A stretch of 5,708 nt of DNA from CAZGOM01 sp964542875 (GTDB taxonomy: Bacteria; Planctomycetota; Phycisphaerae; Phycisphaerales; Phycisphaeraceae), in NCBI GenBank assembly GCA_964542875.1, contig CAZIWA010000207.1:1-5708 (forward strand), read 5' to 3'. Each line of letters begins with the position of its first letter. Positions within the stretch are counted from its first letter, which is position 1. The position numbers and the translations under genes were made by a program. Below are positions 1-5,480 of this stretch, one piece after another. A model generated the notes under the pieces. It was not told the origin of the DNA and searched no databases. It saw only the letters and a list, made by a program, of their open reading frames with translations.

Positions 1-121
1 ACGTAATCCCGTAACGTTGCCAAAGAGTTTTCTTATGGATGTTTTTTAATGCGTTATTGCCCGCGGAGCTAAAACCCGGGGGAATGATCAGGGCTGAGAG
101 CAAAGGGCATTTTGAGGGGAT

Positions 122-149
122 TTGACTATACCGAATATTAGCCTAACAT
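122..149 (+). promoter_or_regulatory. Candidate sigma70-type promoter of uvrA
   Basis: TTGACT (122-127, five of six consensus bases) and TAACAT (144-149, four of six) are separated by 16 bases. Transcription would begin near 156, giving a leader of about 40 bases before the ATG at 196. This would exclude the in-frame GTG at 154 from the message. No LexA-type palindrome is evident around it, so SOS control cannot be claimed. Positions 1-121 show no supported gene. The match is by eye only. Confidence 0.45.
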
Positions 150-195
150 TGGGGTGTCATTCCGGGGCCATACAACCTTCCAAGAATGCTACCCA

Positions 196-3186
196 ATGGC
201 TATCCAGACGATCTCGATTCGTGGTGCGAAAGAGCACAATCTCAAGAATATCGACATTGACATTCCGCGGGACAAGCTGGTGGTGATCACCGGGATGTCG
301 GGGTCGGGGAAGAGTACGCTGGCTTTTGACACGATTTACGCGGAGGGGCAGCGTAAATACGTGGAGAGTCTGTCGGCGTATGCGCGGCAGTTTTTGGATC
401 AGCTGCAGAAGCCGGAGATCGAGTCGATCGAGGGGCTTCCGCCTACGATTGCGATCGAGCAGAGGTCGGCGAGCCATAACCCGCGGTCGACGGTGGCGAC
501 GACGACGGAGATTTACGACTACATGCGCCTGCTTTGCGCGAGAGTGGGCAAGCCGAGGTGCTGGCATGTGGACGAAACGGGCAAGGCGTGCGGGCATGTG
601 ATCGAGCGGCAATCGGCGTCGCAGATCGTGGACAACATCATGAAGCTGCCAGAGGGGGCAAAGCTGATGCTGCTGGCGCCGCTGGTGCGTGGGAAAAAGG
701 GTCAGCATGAGGATGTTTTCACGGCGATGACGCGGCAGGGGTTTGTGCGCGCGCGGGTGAATGGGGAGGTGGTGGACCTTAAATCCAATGCGAAGACGCC
801 GGGGCCGAAGCTGGGGCGCTATGAAGCGCACGATATCGAAGCGGTTGTCGACCGGGTGGTGGTGAAACACAACGACACGGATGTGCGCAACCGGGTGGCA
901 GACTCGGTGGAACTGAGCCTGAAGCTGGCCGAAGGCCTGGTGATCGTCAGCGTGAGCGATGAGAGCGTGGGGGTGAAGCCCGCAGCGGGGCAGCCGCAGG
1001 TGATGGCGGTGTCTCAGGCGACGACGCTGAAGGAAAAAGCGACAGGTTGGACGGACACGCTGTACAGCGAGAAATACGCCTGCCCGTATCACCCGGAATC
1101 CAGCCTGGAAGAGCTGGAGCCGAGGCTGTTCAGCTTCAACAGCCCGCATGGCGCGTGCCCCACGTGCGGCGGACTGGGAACGGTGATGGAGTTCGACGAG
1201 GACCTGGTGGTGCCGGACCAATCACTGAGCCTGACCAACGGCGCGGTGGACGCGTGGCGGCACCACGGCGTGCGGATGAACATCTATTACGCGCAGATTT
1301 TGAAGCGGTTTTGCAGGGATTTTGCGGTGGATCCGGCCTCGCCTTTCTCGACGCTGGGCAAGGGGATCCAAAAGATCCTGCTGCATGGGACGCAGCCCAA
1401 GGACGAGAAAAAGTACGGGTACAGCTTTGAAGGCGTGATCCCGAACCTACAGCGGCGCTTTCAAGGGACCGACAGCGAGTACGTGAAACAAAAGCTGCAC
1501 GAATACCTTTCGGAAGCGCACTGCGAGACGTGCCATGGGGCCCGGCTGCGCAAAGAAGCGCTGCACGTGTTCATCAAGAGCGCCCATCAGGCGGAAGCGA
1601 TCGTGGAGACCGGCAAGCCGAAGCATGACCGTTCATGGGGCGTGAACATCCATGAAGTGGTGTCCATGACCATCGAGCGTGCGCACCGGTTTTTTGAGGG
1701 GTTGGAACTGACGCAGGAACAGGAGCATATCGCGGCGCCGGTGATCAAGGAGATCAAGGCAAGGCTGGGGTTTCTGCTGAGCGTGGGGCTGGGGTATTTG
1801 TCCCTGGGACGCGCGACGAGCACGCTTTCGGGCGGGGAGAGCCAGCGCATCCGGCTGGCCACGCAGGTGGGCTCCGGCCTGGTGGGGTGCTGCTACGTGC
1901 TGGATGAGCCGACCATCGGGCTGCATCAGCGGGACAATGACCGGCTGATCGCAACGCTGCGGCACCTGACGAACATCGGGAACACGGTGATCGTGGTGGA
2001 ACATGATGAAGACACGATCCGGACGGCGGATTACCTGATCGACATCGGGCCAGGACCGGGACGGCACGGCGGAAATGTGGTGGCGCAGGGAACGGTGCAG
2101 GAAGTGATCGACAACCCCAAATCGCTGACGGGGAAATACCTGTCGGGCGCGCTTACGATCGACCTGCCCAAGAAGCGGCGGACGCTGGACCATGTGCACC
2201 CGCTGACGGTGGTGGGGGCGAAGGAAAACAACCTCAAGTCGGTGGATGTGAAGATTCCGCTTGGGGGGATCGTGTGTGTGACGGGGGTGTCGGGCTCGGG
2301 CAAGAGCACGCTGGTGAACCAGGTGCTGCTGCGCGCGGTGAAAAAGCATGTGCTGGGAAGCAAGGATAAGCCGGGCGAGCACGAAAAAGTGCTGAATATG
2401 AATAAGATCGACCGGATCATCGAGGTGGATCAATCGCCGATCGGGCGGACGCCCCGCTCCAATCCGGCGACGTATACGGGTGTGTTTGACGATATCCGGA
2501 ACCTGTACACGCACACGAAGGAAGCCAAGATCCGGGGTTACAAGCCTGGGCGGTTTTCGTTCAACGTCAAAGGCGGGCGCTGCGAGGCTTGCGAAGGGCA
2601 GGGGATCAAAAAGATCGAGATGCACTTTCTGCCGGATGTGTTTGTGCAATGCGAGGTGTGCAAAGGGCGGAGATACAACCGGGAAACGCTGGAAGTGCAG
2701 TACAAGAGCAAGAACATTGCCCAGGTGCTGGACATGACGGTGGAGGAGAGCATCGGATTCTTTGAGAATTACCCGGAGATTCATCGGATCGTGACGGCGC
2801 TGGCGGACGTGGGCCTGGGGTATCTGCAACTGGGGCAGAGTTCCACGACGCTTTCAGGCGGCGAGGCTCAGCGTGTGAAGCTGGCGACGGAACTGGGCAA
2901 GCGGCCGACGGGCCATACGCTTTACATCCTGGATGAACCGACGACCGGGCTGCATTTTGCGGATATCTCACGGCTGCTGAGCGTGCTGCACAGGCTGGCG
3001 GACCAGGGGAATACGGTGGTGGTGATCGAGCACAACCTGGATGTGATCAAGTGCGCGGATTGGATCGTGGACCTGGGGCCCGAAGGGGGCGAACGGGGCG
3101 GGACGCTGATCGCACAAGGGACGCCGGAAGAGGTGGTGAAGGTGGCGGGGTCGTATACAGGGAAGTACCTGGCGAAGTACGTGTGA
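196..3186 (+). CDS. uvrA: UvrA, excinuclease ABC subunit A (nucleotide excision repair damage sensor)
   Basis: UvrA is a cytoplasmic dimeric ABC-type ATPase that scans DNA with UvrB, recognises bulky lesions and loads UvrB before UvrC incision. The 996-residue product has both ATPase modules. Walker A1 is GMSGSGKST with K39, signature 1 is LSGGE at 544-548, and Walker B1 has D570/E571. Walker A2 is GVSGSGKST with K703, signature 2 is LSGGE at 886-890, and Walker B2 has D913/E914. The C-terminal zinc finger is complete (C796, C799, C819, C822). The first zinc finger is C296-x2-H299...C321-x2-C324, with His where E. coli has Cys. Another CxxC lies at 443-446. Compared with E. coli UvrA (940 residues, from memory), most of the extra length lies between Walker A1 and the first zinc finger. 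The ATG at 196 is preferred because family homology (IRGAKEHNLKNI) begins right after it; a GTG at 154 would add 14 unconserved residues. Neither start has a clear Shine-Dalgarno. No frameshift is seen. Confidence 0.98.
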   Translation: MAIQTISIRGAKEHNLKNIDIDIPRDKLVVITGMSGSGKSTLAFDTIYAEGQRKYVESLSAYARQFLDQLQKPEIESIEGLPPTIAIEQRSASHNPRSTVATTTEIYDYMRLLCARVGKPRCWHVDETGKACGHVIERQSASQIVDNIMKLPEGAKLMLLAPLVRGKKGQHEDVFTAMTRQGFVRARVNGEVVDLKSNAKTPGPKLGRYEAHDIEAVVDRVVVKHNDTDVRNRVADSVELSLKLAEGLVIVSVSDESVGVKPAAGQPQVMAVSQATTLKEKATGWTDTLYSEKYACPYHPESSLEELEPRLFSFNSPHGACPTCGGLGTVMEFDEDLVVPDQSLSLTNGAVDAWRHHGVRMNIYYAQILKRFCRDFAVDPASPFSTLGKGIQKILLHGTQPKDEKKYGYSFEGVIPNLQRRFQGTDSEYVKQKLHEYLSEAHCETCHGARLRKEALHVFIKSAHQAEAIVETGKPKHDRSWGVNIHEVVSMTIERAHRFFEGLELTQEQEHIAAPVIKEIKARLGFLLSVGLGYLSLGRATSTLSGGESQRIRLATQVGSGLVGCCYVLDEPTIGLHQRDNDRLIATLRHLTNIGNTVIVVEHDEDTIRTADYLIDIGPGPGRHGGNVVAQGTVQEVIDNPKSLTGKYLSGALTIDLPKKRRTLDHVHPLTVVGAKENNLKSVDVKIPLGGIVCVTGVSGSGKSTLVNQVLLRAVKKHVLGSKDKPGEHEKVLNMNKIDRIIEVDQSPIGRTPRSNPATYTGVFDDIRNLYTHTKEAKIRGYKPGRFSFNVKGGRCEACEGQGIKKIEMHFLPDVFVQCEVCKGRRYNRETLEVQYKSKNIAQVLDMTVEESIGFFENYPEIHRIVTALADVGLGYLQLGQSSTTLSGGEAQRVKLATELGKRPTGHTLYILDEPTTGLHFADISRLLSVLHRLADQGNTVVVIEHNLDVIKCADWIVDLGPEGGERGGTLIAQGTPEEVVKVAGSYTGKYLAKYV

Positions 3187-3205
3187 GGAGGGGTGCGGGA
3201 TTTAA

Positions 3206-3228
3206 AATTTGTAATTTGTAATTTGTAA
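3206..3228. repeat. Three-copy heptamer tandem repeat ATTTGTA
   Basis: The unit ATTTGTA occurs at 3207-3213, 3214-3220 and 3221-3227, and the period-7 pattern extends one base each way. It is a sharp AT-rich island in GC-rich DNA, 20 bases after the uvrA stop. It may be a slippage-generated microsatellite, or an AT-rich element ahead of the downstream promoter. It is not a convincing terminator: only a weak 5-bp AATTT/AAATT pairing is available and no GC stem precedes it. Confidence 0.85.
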
Positions 3229-3278
3229 ATTGAAGAGAAGAGTTTGAGGGTGTTGGCGCTTTGGCTGAAGTGGGGCTG

Positions 3279-3308
3279 TGGACCGGTTATGGAGATGTCG
3301 AGTATGAT
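3279..3308 (+). promoter_or_regulatory. Candidate promoter of the first membrane-protein gene
   Basis: TATGAT (3303-3308, five of six consensus bases) lies 18 bases after TGGACC (3279-3284, four of six). Transcription would start near 3315, leaving a leader of about 55 bases before the ATG at 3370. The weak purine stretch GGCGGA (3358-3363), six bases before that ATG, is the only Shine-Dalgarno candidate. A separate promoter would fit the absence of any functional link to uvrA, although read-through from uvrA is possible because no terminator is visible between them. Confidence 0.4.
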
Positions 3309-3369
3309 TCGCGGGTGGAATGAGAGTGAAGGAGAAGCCGGGGTGGTTTCCTAAATTGGCGGATGACTT

Positions 3370-3987
3370 ATGAAGCTGCGTGGGTGGATCAACAGAAATT
3401 CAGAACTGGTGACGGTTATTTCCGTGTTTTTGCTGGTTTTTTCACTGGTTGTGCTGGTGAAGAATGCGCCGAGACAACCGAGGCTGATAACCAAGGCGTA
3501 TTACTACGACGTGGTGAGCGGGCGTTTGTATCCCGGGCCGCTGCAGGATACGCCGCCGATCCCGACGCCGGACGGGAACATGAAGAACGGTGTGTTTGCG
3601 GGGGTGCGGGCGAACGTGTTTTCGTGCACATCGTGCGATGATGAGAAGGCCCGGGTGATCGGGTACCTGGAGACTTACACGCAGGAAGCACGCGAAGCGC
3701 TGGAGACGCAGCGGGCGATTGCGGAGGCGAATGCACGGATGATGGAGGCTGCGTCGGCGGCCAACGGCAATGGGCCGGACACCTTCCCTTCAGCCACGCA
3801 GACGGGGCCGGATGAGAATGAAGTGAGGCTTTTGGAACTGGTGTCGCGGGGGAGGCTGGTGGCGCTGCCGAACAATGTGGAAAAGTGGTTTCGGATGGAT
3901 TCGGACGAAGGGTTGGAACTGGTGAATTCAGCGATGAAGAAGTGCCCGGGCGACCGGTATGCGAGCCAGTGCTATCCGGAAGAATAA
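3370..3987 (+). CDS. Membrane-anchored protein of unknown function with CxxC and Cx8C motifs (paralogue 1)
   Basis: I do not recognise a named family. The 205-residue product begins with a short basic segment (K2, R4, R9) and one hydrophobic span at about residues 13-30. No signal-peptidase site is apparent, so it is probably a membrane anchor. The soluble part has a YYDVVSGRLYPG block (45-56), PPIPTPDG (62-69), GVRANVFSCTSC (78-89) and IGYLETY (97-103). A charged, Ala/Glu-rich and then Asn/Gly/Thr-rich linker spans about 107-150. The C-terminal block runs from GRLVA through EKWF to KKCP and QC. Cysteines 86, 89, 192 and 201 are its only ones, and all are conserved in the paralogue at 4741-5364. 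They could bind metal or form disulfides. CxxC is not followed by His, so it is not a haem c site. Topology is unclear because positive charge also follows the span (K31, R35, R38, K42). The start is supported by alignment with the paralogue's N terminus. Confidence 0.88.
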   Translation: MKLRGWINRNSELVTVISVFLLVFSLVVLVKNAPRQPRLITKAYYYDVVSGRLYPGPLQDTPPIPTPDGNMKNGVFAGVRANVFSCTSCDDEKARVIGYLETYTQEAREALETQRAIAEANARMMEAASAANGNGPDTFPSATQTGPDENEVRLLELVSRGRLVALPNNVEKWFRMDSDEGLELVNSAMKKCPGDRYASQCYPEE

Positions 3988-4013
3988 GTGTGGAATTGAG
4001 GTAAAGGCGGCTG

Positions 4014-4049
4014 GCGGGTTTATCGGCACATGCGGCCGCGGGTTTATCG
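4014..4049. repeat. 12-bp direct repeat, 24-bp pitch
   Basis: GCGGGTTTATCG occurs exactly at 4014-4025 and at 4038-4049, separated by a 12-base spacer that contains the NotI-like palindrome GCGGCCGC. It lies 27 bases after the stop of the first membrane-protein gene. Spacing near two helical turns is typical of paired protein-binding sites, but the function is unknown and chance is possible. Confidence 0.7.
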
Positions 4050-4100
4050 CGTGATCGGATTGTCGGGGGGCTTGGAGCGGGCTGATGCCATTGAAGATGA

Positions 4101-4220
4101 ATGCCATTTTGCGGCATGAGTCCTCTTTGTGTTCCTGATGGAGACCCGGCATAAAACGAGAAGCCGGATTGCGACGAGGACGTCTGATTCGGCCTGCCTG
4201 AGGGTTGATGGGCAAAGCCG
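4101..4220 (+). other. Series of three imperfect stem-loops
   Basis: ATGCC (4101-4105) pairs with GGCAT (4113-4117). CCGGC (4146-4150) pairs with GCCGG (4163-4167). CGGC plus TGCC (4190-4193, 4195-4198) pairs with GGCA plus GCCG (4211-4214, 4217-4220). Each is short, but together with the two stronger hairpins immediately downstream they make five consecutive inverted repeats in 180 bases. This could be the structured 3' end of the first paralogue's message, an independent RNA, or a degenerate repeat block. Confidence 0.35.
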
Positions 4221-4254
4221 GCCCGGGGTTACGCGCTGAGCGCTGCACCCGGGC
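4221..4254. repeat. GC-rich palindrome, REP-like intergenic element or terminator
   Basis: GCCCGGG (4221-4227) is perfectly complementary to CCCGGGC (4248-4254). An inner GCGC/GCGC pairing (4233-4236 with 4240-4243) closes a TGA triloop. The sequence after it is pyrimidine-rich (CTTCCTTATGTTT) without a true T-run, so it could be a weak terminator about 230 bases after the first paralogue's stop. The CCCGGG-flanked form also resembles dispersed intergenic palindromes that I recall from planctomycete genomes. That recollection is unchecked. Confidence 0.5.
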
Positions 4255-4263
4255 TTCCTTATG

Positions 4264-4280
4264 TTTCCCTTTCAGGGAAA
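4264..4280. other. Perfect 7-bp hairpin with triloop
   Basis: TTTCCCT (4264-4270) pairs perfectly with AGGGAAA (4274-4280) around a TTC loop. It follows the GC-rich palindrome by nine bases. No T-run follows on either strand, so a terminator role is not well supported. Two tandem hairpins this close suggest RNA structure. Confidence 0.5.
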
Positions 4281-4401
4281 AGAGTCGCCCTGTTTGCCTC
4301 ACCATCTGCCATTTGGACTGCACTTGATTGCCTGAAAACCGGGGAATAAATGGCCCAAGAAAGATGGGGAAAGATGCGTTTTGGTTGTGGGGGATAGGGG
4401 G

Positions 4402-4429
4402 TTTGCATCTGTGGCGGTTTTGCTAAGAT
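4402..4429 (+). promoter_or_regulatory. Candidate extended -10 promoter for the second paralogue
   Basis: TGCTAAGAT (4421-4429) is an extended -10 (TGN followed by TAAGAT, four of six consensus bases). TTTGCA (4402-4407, four of six) sits 16 bases before the hexamer. Transcription from about 4436 would give a leader near 305 bases. An alternative TTGACC at 4486-4491 has no acceptable -10 at normal spacing. Upstream, GAAAGATG is repeated at 4359-4366 and 4369-4376, exactly 10 bp apart, a possible activator site. Confidence 0.4.
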
Positions 4430-4695
4430 GGCGATGTTAAAGGTCTGTCAGAGTTAAAGTTTTGAAGTATTGCGCTCGTCTCGGCTTGACCGATGGACAA
4501 ACGTTTGGATGATGTACTAAGCGATATCTGGGGCGCTCGGCGAAATGGATGGGAGCCGGGTGTGTCGGTTGAATAGAGTGGCGGCTTGAGCCTTGTTCTA
4601 AGGGGAGAGCTGTCTTGGGATCGGTTGGGGCATTTCCGGCGAGTTGGCGAACGGTTGAGTAAGTTCGCACAACAGCCTTCACCGATAGCGATTTT

Positions 4696-4722
4696 GAGGG
4701 ACGTGCCTCGATACAGAGGTGC
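4696..4722 (+). promoter_or_regulatory. Overlapping, mutually exclusive leader hairpins before the ribosome binding site
   Basis: The CCTC at 4706-4709 can pair with GAGG at 4696-4699 upstream. Alternatively it can pair with GAGG at 4716-4719 downstream, where the stem extends to seven pairs (4703-4709 with 4716-4722, including two G-U pairs). Only one of the two can form at a time, and the downstream one ends three bases before the purine-rich ribosome binding site. This layout is compatible with translational control, but the stems are short and chance is a serious alternative. Confidence 0.3.
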
Positions 4723-4724
4723 AC

Positions 4725-4734
4725 AAAGGAAGGA
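4725..4734 (+). promoter_or_regulatory. Ribosome binding site deciding the start at 4741
   Basis: AAAGGAAGGA is the only strong Shine-Dalgarno in the window. It abuts the upstream ATG at 4735 but lies six to seven bases before the ATG at 4741, which is a normal distance. This and the paralogue alignment favour 4741. Confidence 0.7.
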
Positions 4735-4740
4735 ATGCAC

Positions 4741-5364
4741 ATGCAGCTTCGGGAATGGATGAACAAGAATTCAGCAGTGACCACCATTATTTCGGTGGTG
4801 ATGTTGTTTCTGGCGTTGTGGTACCTGGTGATTACGGTGTTTCCGCCGCCGCCGAAGCCGATTACGCATGTGTTTTATTACGACGTGATAACGGGCAAAT
4901 TGTTCCCTGGTGAAGCCAAGGAATATCCGCCGATCGAGACGCCTGACGGGAGCAAGCTGGCCAACGGTCTGCCTGCGGGCGTGAAGGCGAACGTGTTTTC
5001 GTGCACGAAGTGCCGCGAGGGCGATTGGTATATCGGTTATCTGGAGACGTATCTGCCGCAGGCACGTGAAGCGCAGTTGCGGATGAATGAGGAGACGGAG
5101 CGGATGTCGAAGATGCCGCCGCCGAACCCGGATGGCTCGATGCCGCCGGGTGCGCCGGGCGCGCCTGCTCCGGGGATGCCTCCGATGATGGGGCCGAGCC
5201 CGCAGGACATGATGCTGATTTCCGAAGGGCATCTTGTGGCGAGCCACGAGGCCGTGGACAAGTGGTTCAAGCAGGAGTCGCCTGAAGGGGCGGCGCTGGT
5301 GAACGCGGCGATGAAGAAATGCCCGGATAACAAGTATCCGACGCAGTGTTTCCCCGGTCGGTGA
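4741..5364 (+). CDS. Membrane-anchored protein of unknown function with CxxC and Cx8C motifs (paralogue 2)
   Basis: This 207-residue product is a paralogue of the protein at 3370-3987; the family is not recognised. It has a short polar N terminus, then one hydrophobic span at about 13-34 ending in a PPPP run (35-38). Conserved blocks follow: FYYDVITGKLFPG (45-57), PPIETPDG (63-70), AGVKANVFSCTKC (79-91) and IGYLETY (98-104). A Pro/Met/Gly-rich low-complexity linker (about 126-154) replaces the charged linker of the sister protein. The C-terminal block (163-205) includes DKWF and AMKKCP...QC. Four cysteines, 88, 91, 194 and 203, match those of the sister. About 24 of 43 residues of the C-terminal block are identical. 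The ATG at 4741 is chosen over 4735 because M-x-L-R-x-W-x-N aligns with the sister's start and the ribosome binding site spacing is better. The gene stands alone, with its own candidate promoter and terminator. A metal-binding or disulfide-stabilised envelope protein is a guess only. Confidence 0.9.
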   Translation: MQLREWMNKNSAVTTIISVVMLFLALWYLVITVFPPPPKPITHVFYYDVITGKLFPGEAKEYPPIETPDGSKLANGLPAGVKANVFSCTKCREGDWYIGYLETYLPQAREAQLRMNEETERMSKMPPPNPDGSMPPGAPGAPAPGMPPMMGPSPQDMMLISEGHLVASHEAVDKWFKQESPEGAALVNAAMKKCPDNKYPTQCFPGR

Positions 5365-5380
5365 TTTGAAGTGATTTGAA
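5361..5380. repeat. Tandem duplicated decamer over the stop codon
   Basis: GTGATTTGAA occurs twice in direct succession (5361-5370, 5371-5380). The first copy contains the TGA stop (5362-5364) of the second paralogue. In that reading frame the second copy does not alter the protein. It is probably a small slippage duplication. Confidence 0.8.
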
Positions 5381-5388
5381 GATTAAGG

Positions 5389-5423
5389 AAAGACCCGGTG
5401 ATGAGCCGGGTTTTTCTTTTTTT
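5389..5423 (+). terminator. Intrinsic terminator of the second paralogue
   Basis: The stem AAAGACCCGG (5389-5398) pairs with CCGGGTTTTT (5406-5415), with one G-U pair and a seven-base loop. The T-tract runs from 5411 to 5423, broken by one C. It lies 24 bases after the stop codon. This is the clearest regulatory signal in the window and marks the end of the transcript. Confidence 0.92.
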
Positions 5424-5480
5424 GGGGGGGAGTGAAGTTGGGTGGGAGTGTTGAGGGGTGCGGCGGGGTTTTGCGGGTTG

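Larger units (their letters stand above)
3988..4740. other. 753-base gap between the paralogues: stem-loop cluster, promoter and leader, no supported gene
   Basis: No reading frame on either strand here has a recognisable product. The left half (about 4014-4280) contains a 12-bp direct repeat and a series of inverted repeats, including a GC-rich palindrome and a perfect 7-bp hairpin. The middle (4359-4429) holds a short phased repeat and a candidate extended -10 promoter. The right part (about 4436-4740) would be a leader of roughly 300 bases for the second paralogue, ending in overlapping hairpins and a good ribosome binding site. A small RNA gene or an unrecognised small protein cannot be excluded. 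Confidence 0.6.

Noticed and set aside
2..49. Open frame from the left edge (RNPVTLPKSF...) ending in TAA at 47-49, as the tail of an upstream gene
   Set aside because: Only 15 codons are visible, with no recognisable C terminus and AT-rich composition unlike the coding regions. It cannot be supported.
157..1221. Long reverse-strand reading frame of 354 codons opposite uvrA
   Set aside because: It is an Arg/His/Pro-rich shadow of the uvrA frame, a usual artefact of GC-rich coding DNA. UvrA itself is certain.
1633..2829. Reverse-strand reading frame of 398 codons opposite uvrA
   Set aside because: Same artefact: Arg/His-rich, no domain, wholly antisense to conserved ATPase motifs.
3187..3369. 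Intrinsic terminator for uvrA
   Set aside because: No GC-rich stem followed by a T-run was found in this gap. Termination may be Rho-dependent or absent.
3625..3636. CxxC of the membrane proteins as a cytochrome c haem site or thioredoxin-like active site
   Set aside because: The residue after the second Cys is Asp or Arg, not His. The intervening residues (TS, TK) and surroundings do not resemble the thioredoxin WCGPC site.
3928..4323. Reverse-strand frame of 131 codons over the end of the first paralogue and the stem-loop region
   Set aside because: No recognisable motif, a basic Pro/Arg-rich composition, and it runs through several inverted repeats. Non-coding structure explains the region better.
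4486..4520. TTGACC at 4486-4491 as the main promoter of the second paralogue
   Set aside because: No acceptable -10 lies 15-19 bases downstream; the nearest TACTAA is 23 bases away.
4423..4787. Reverse-strand frames of 105 and 116 codons in the leader of the second paralogue
   Set aside because: They have no family features and overlap each other in different frames. The region is better explained as promoter and leader of the forward gene.
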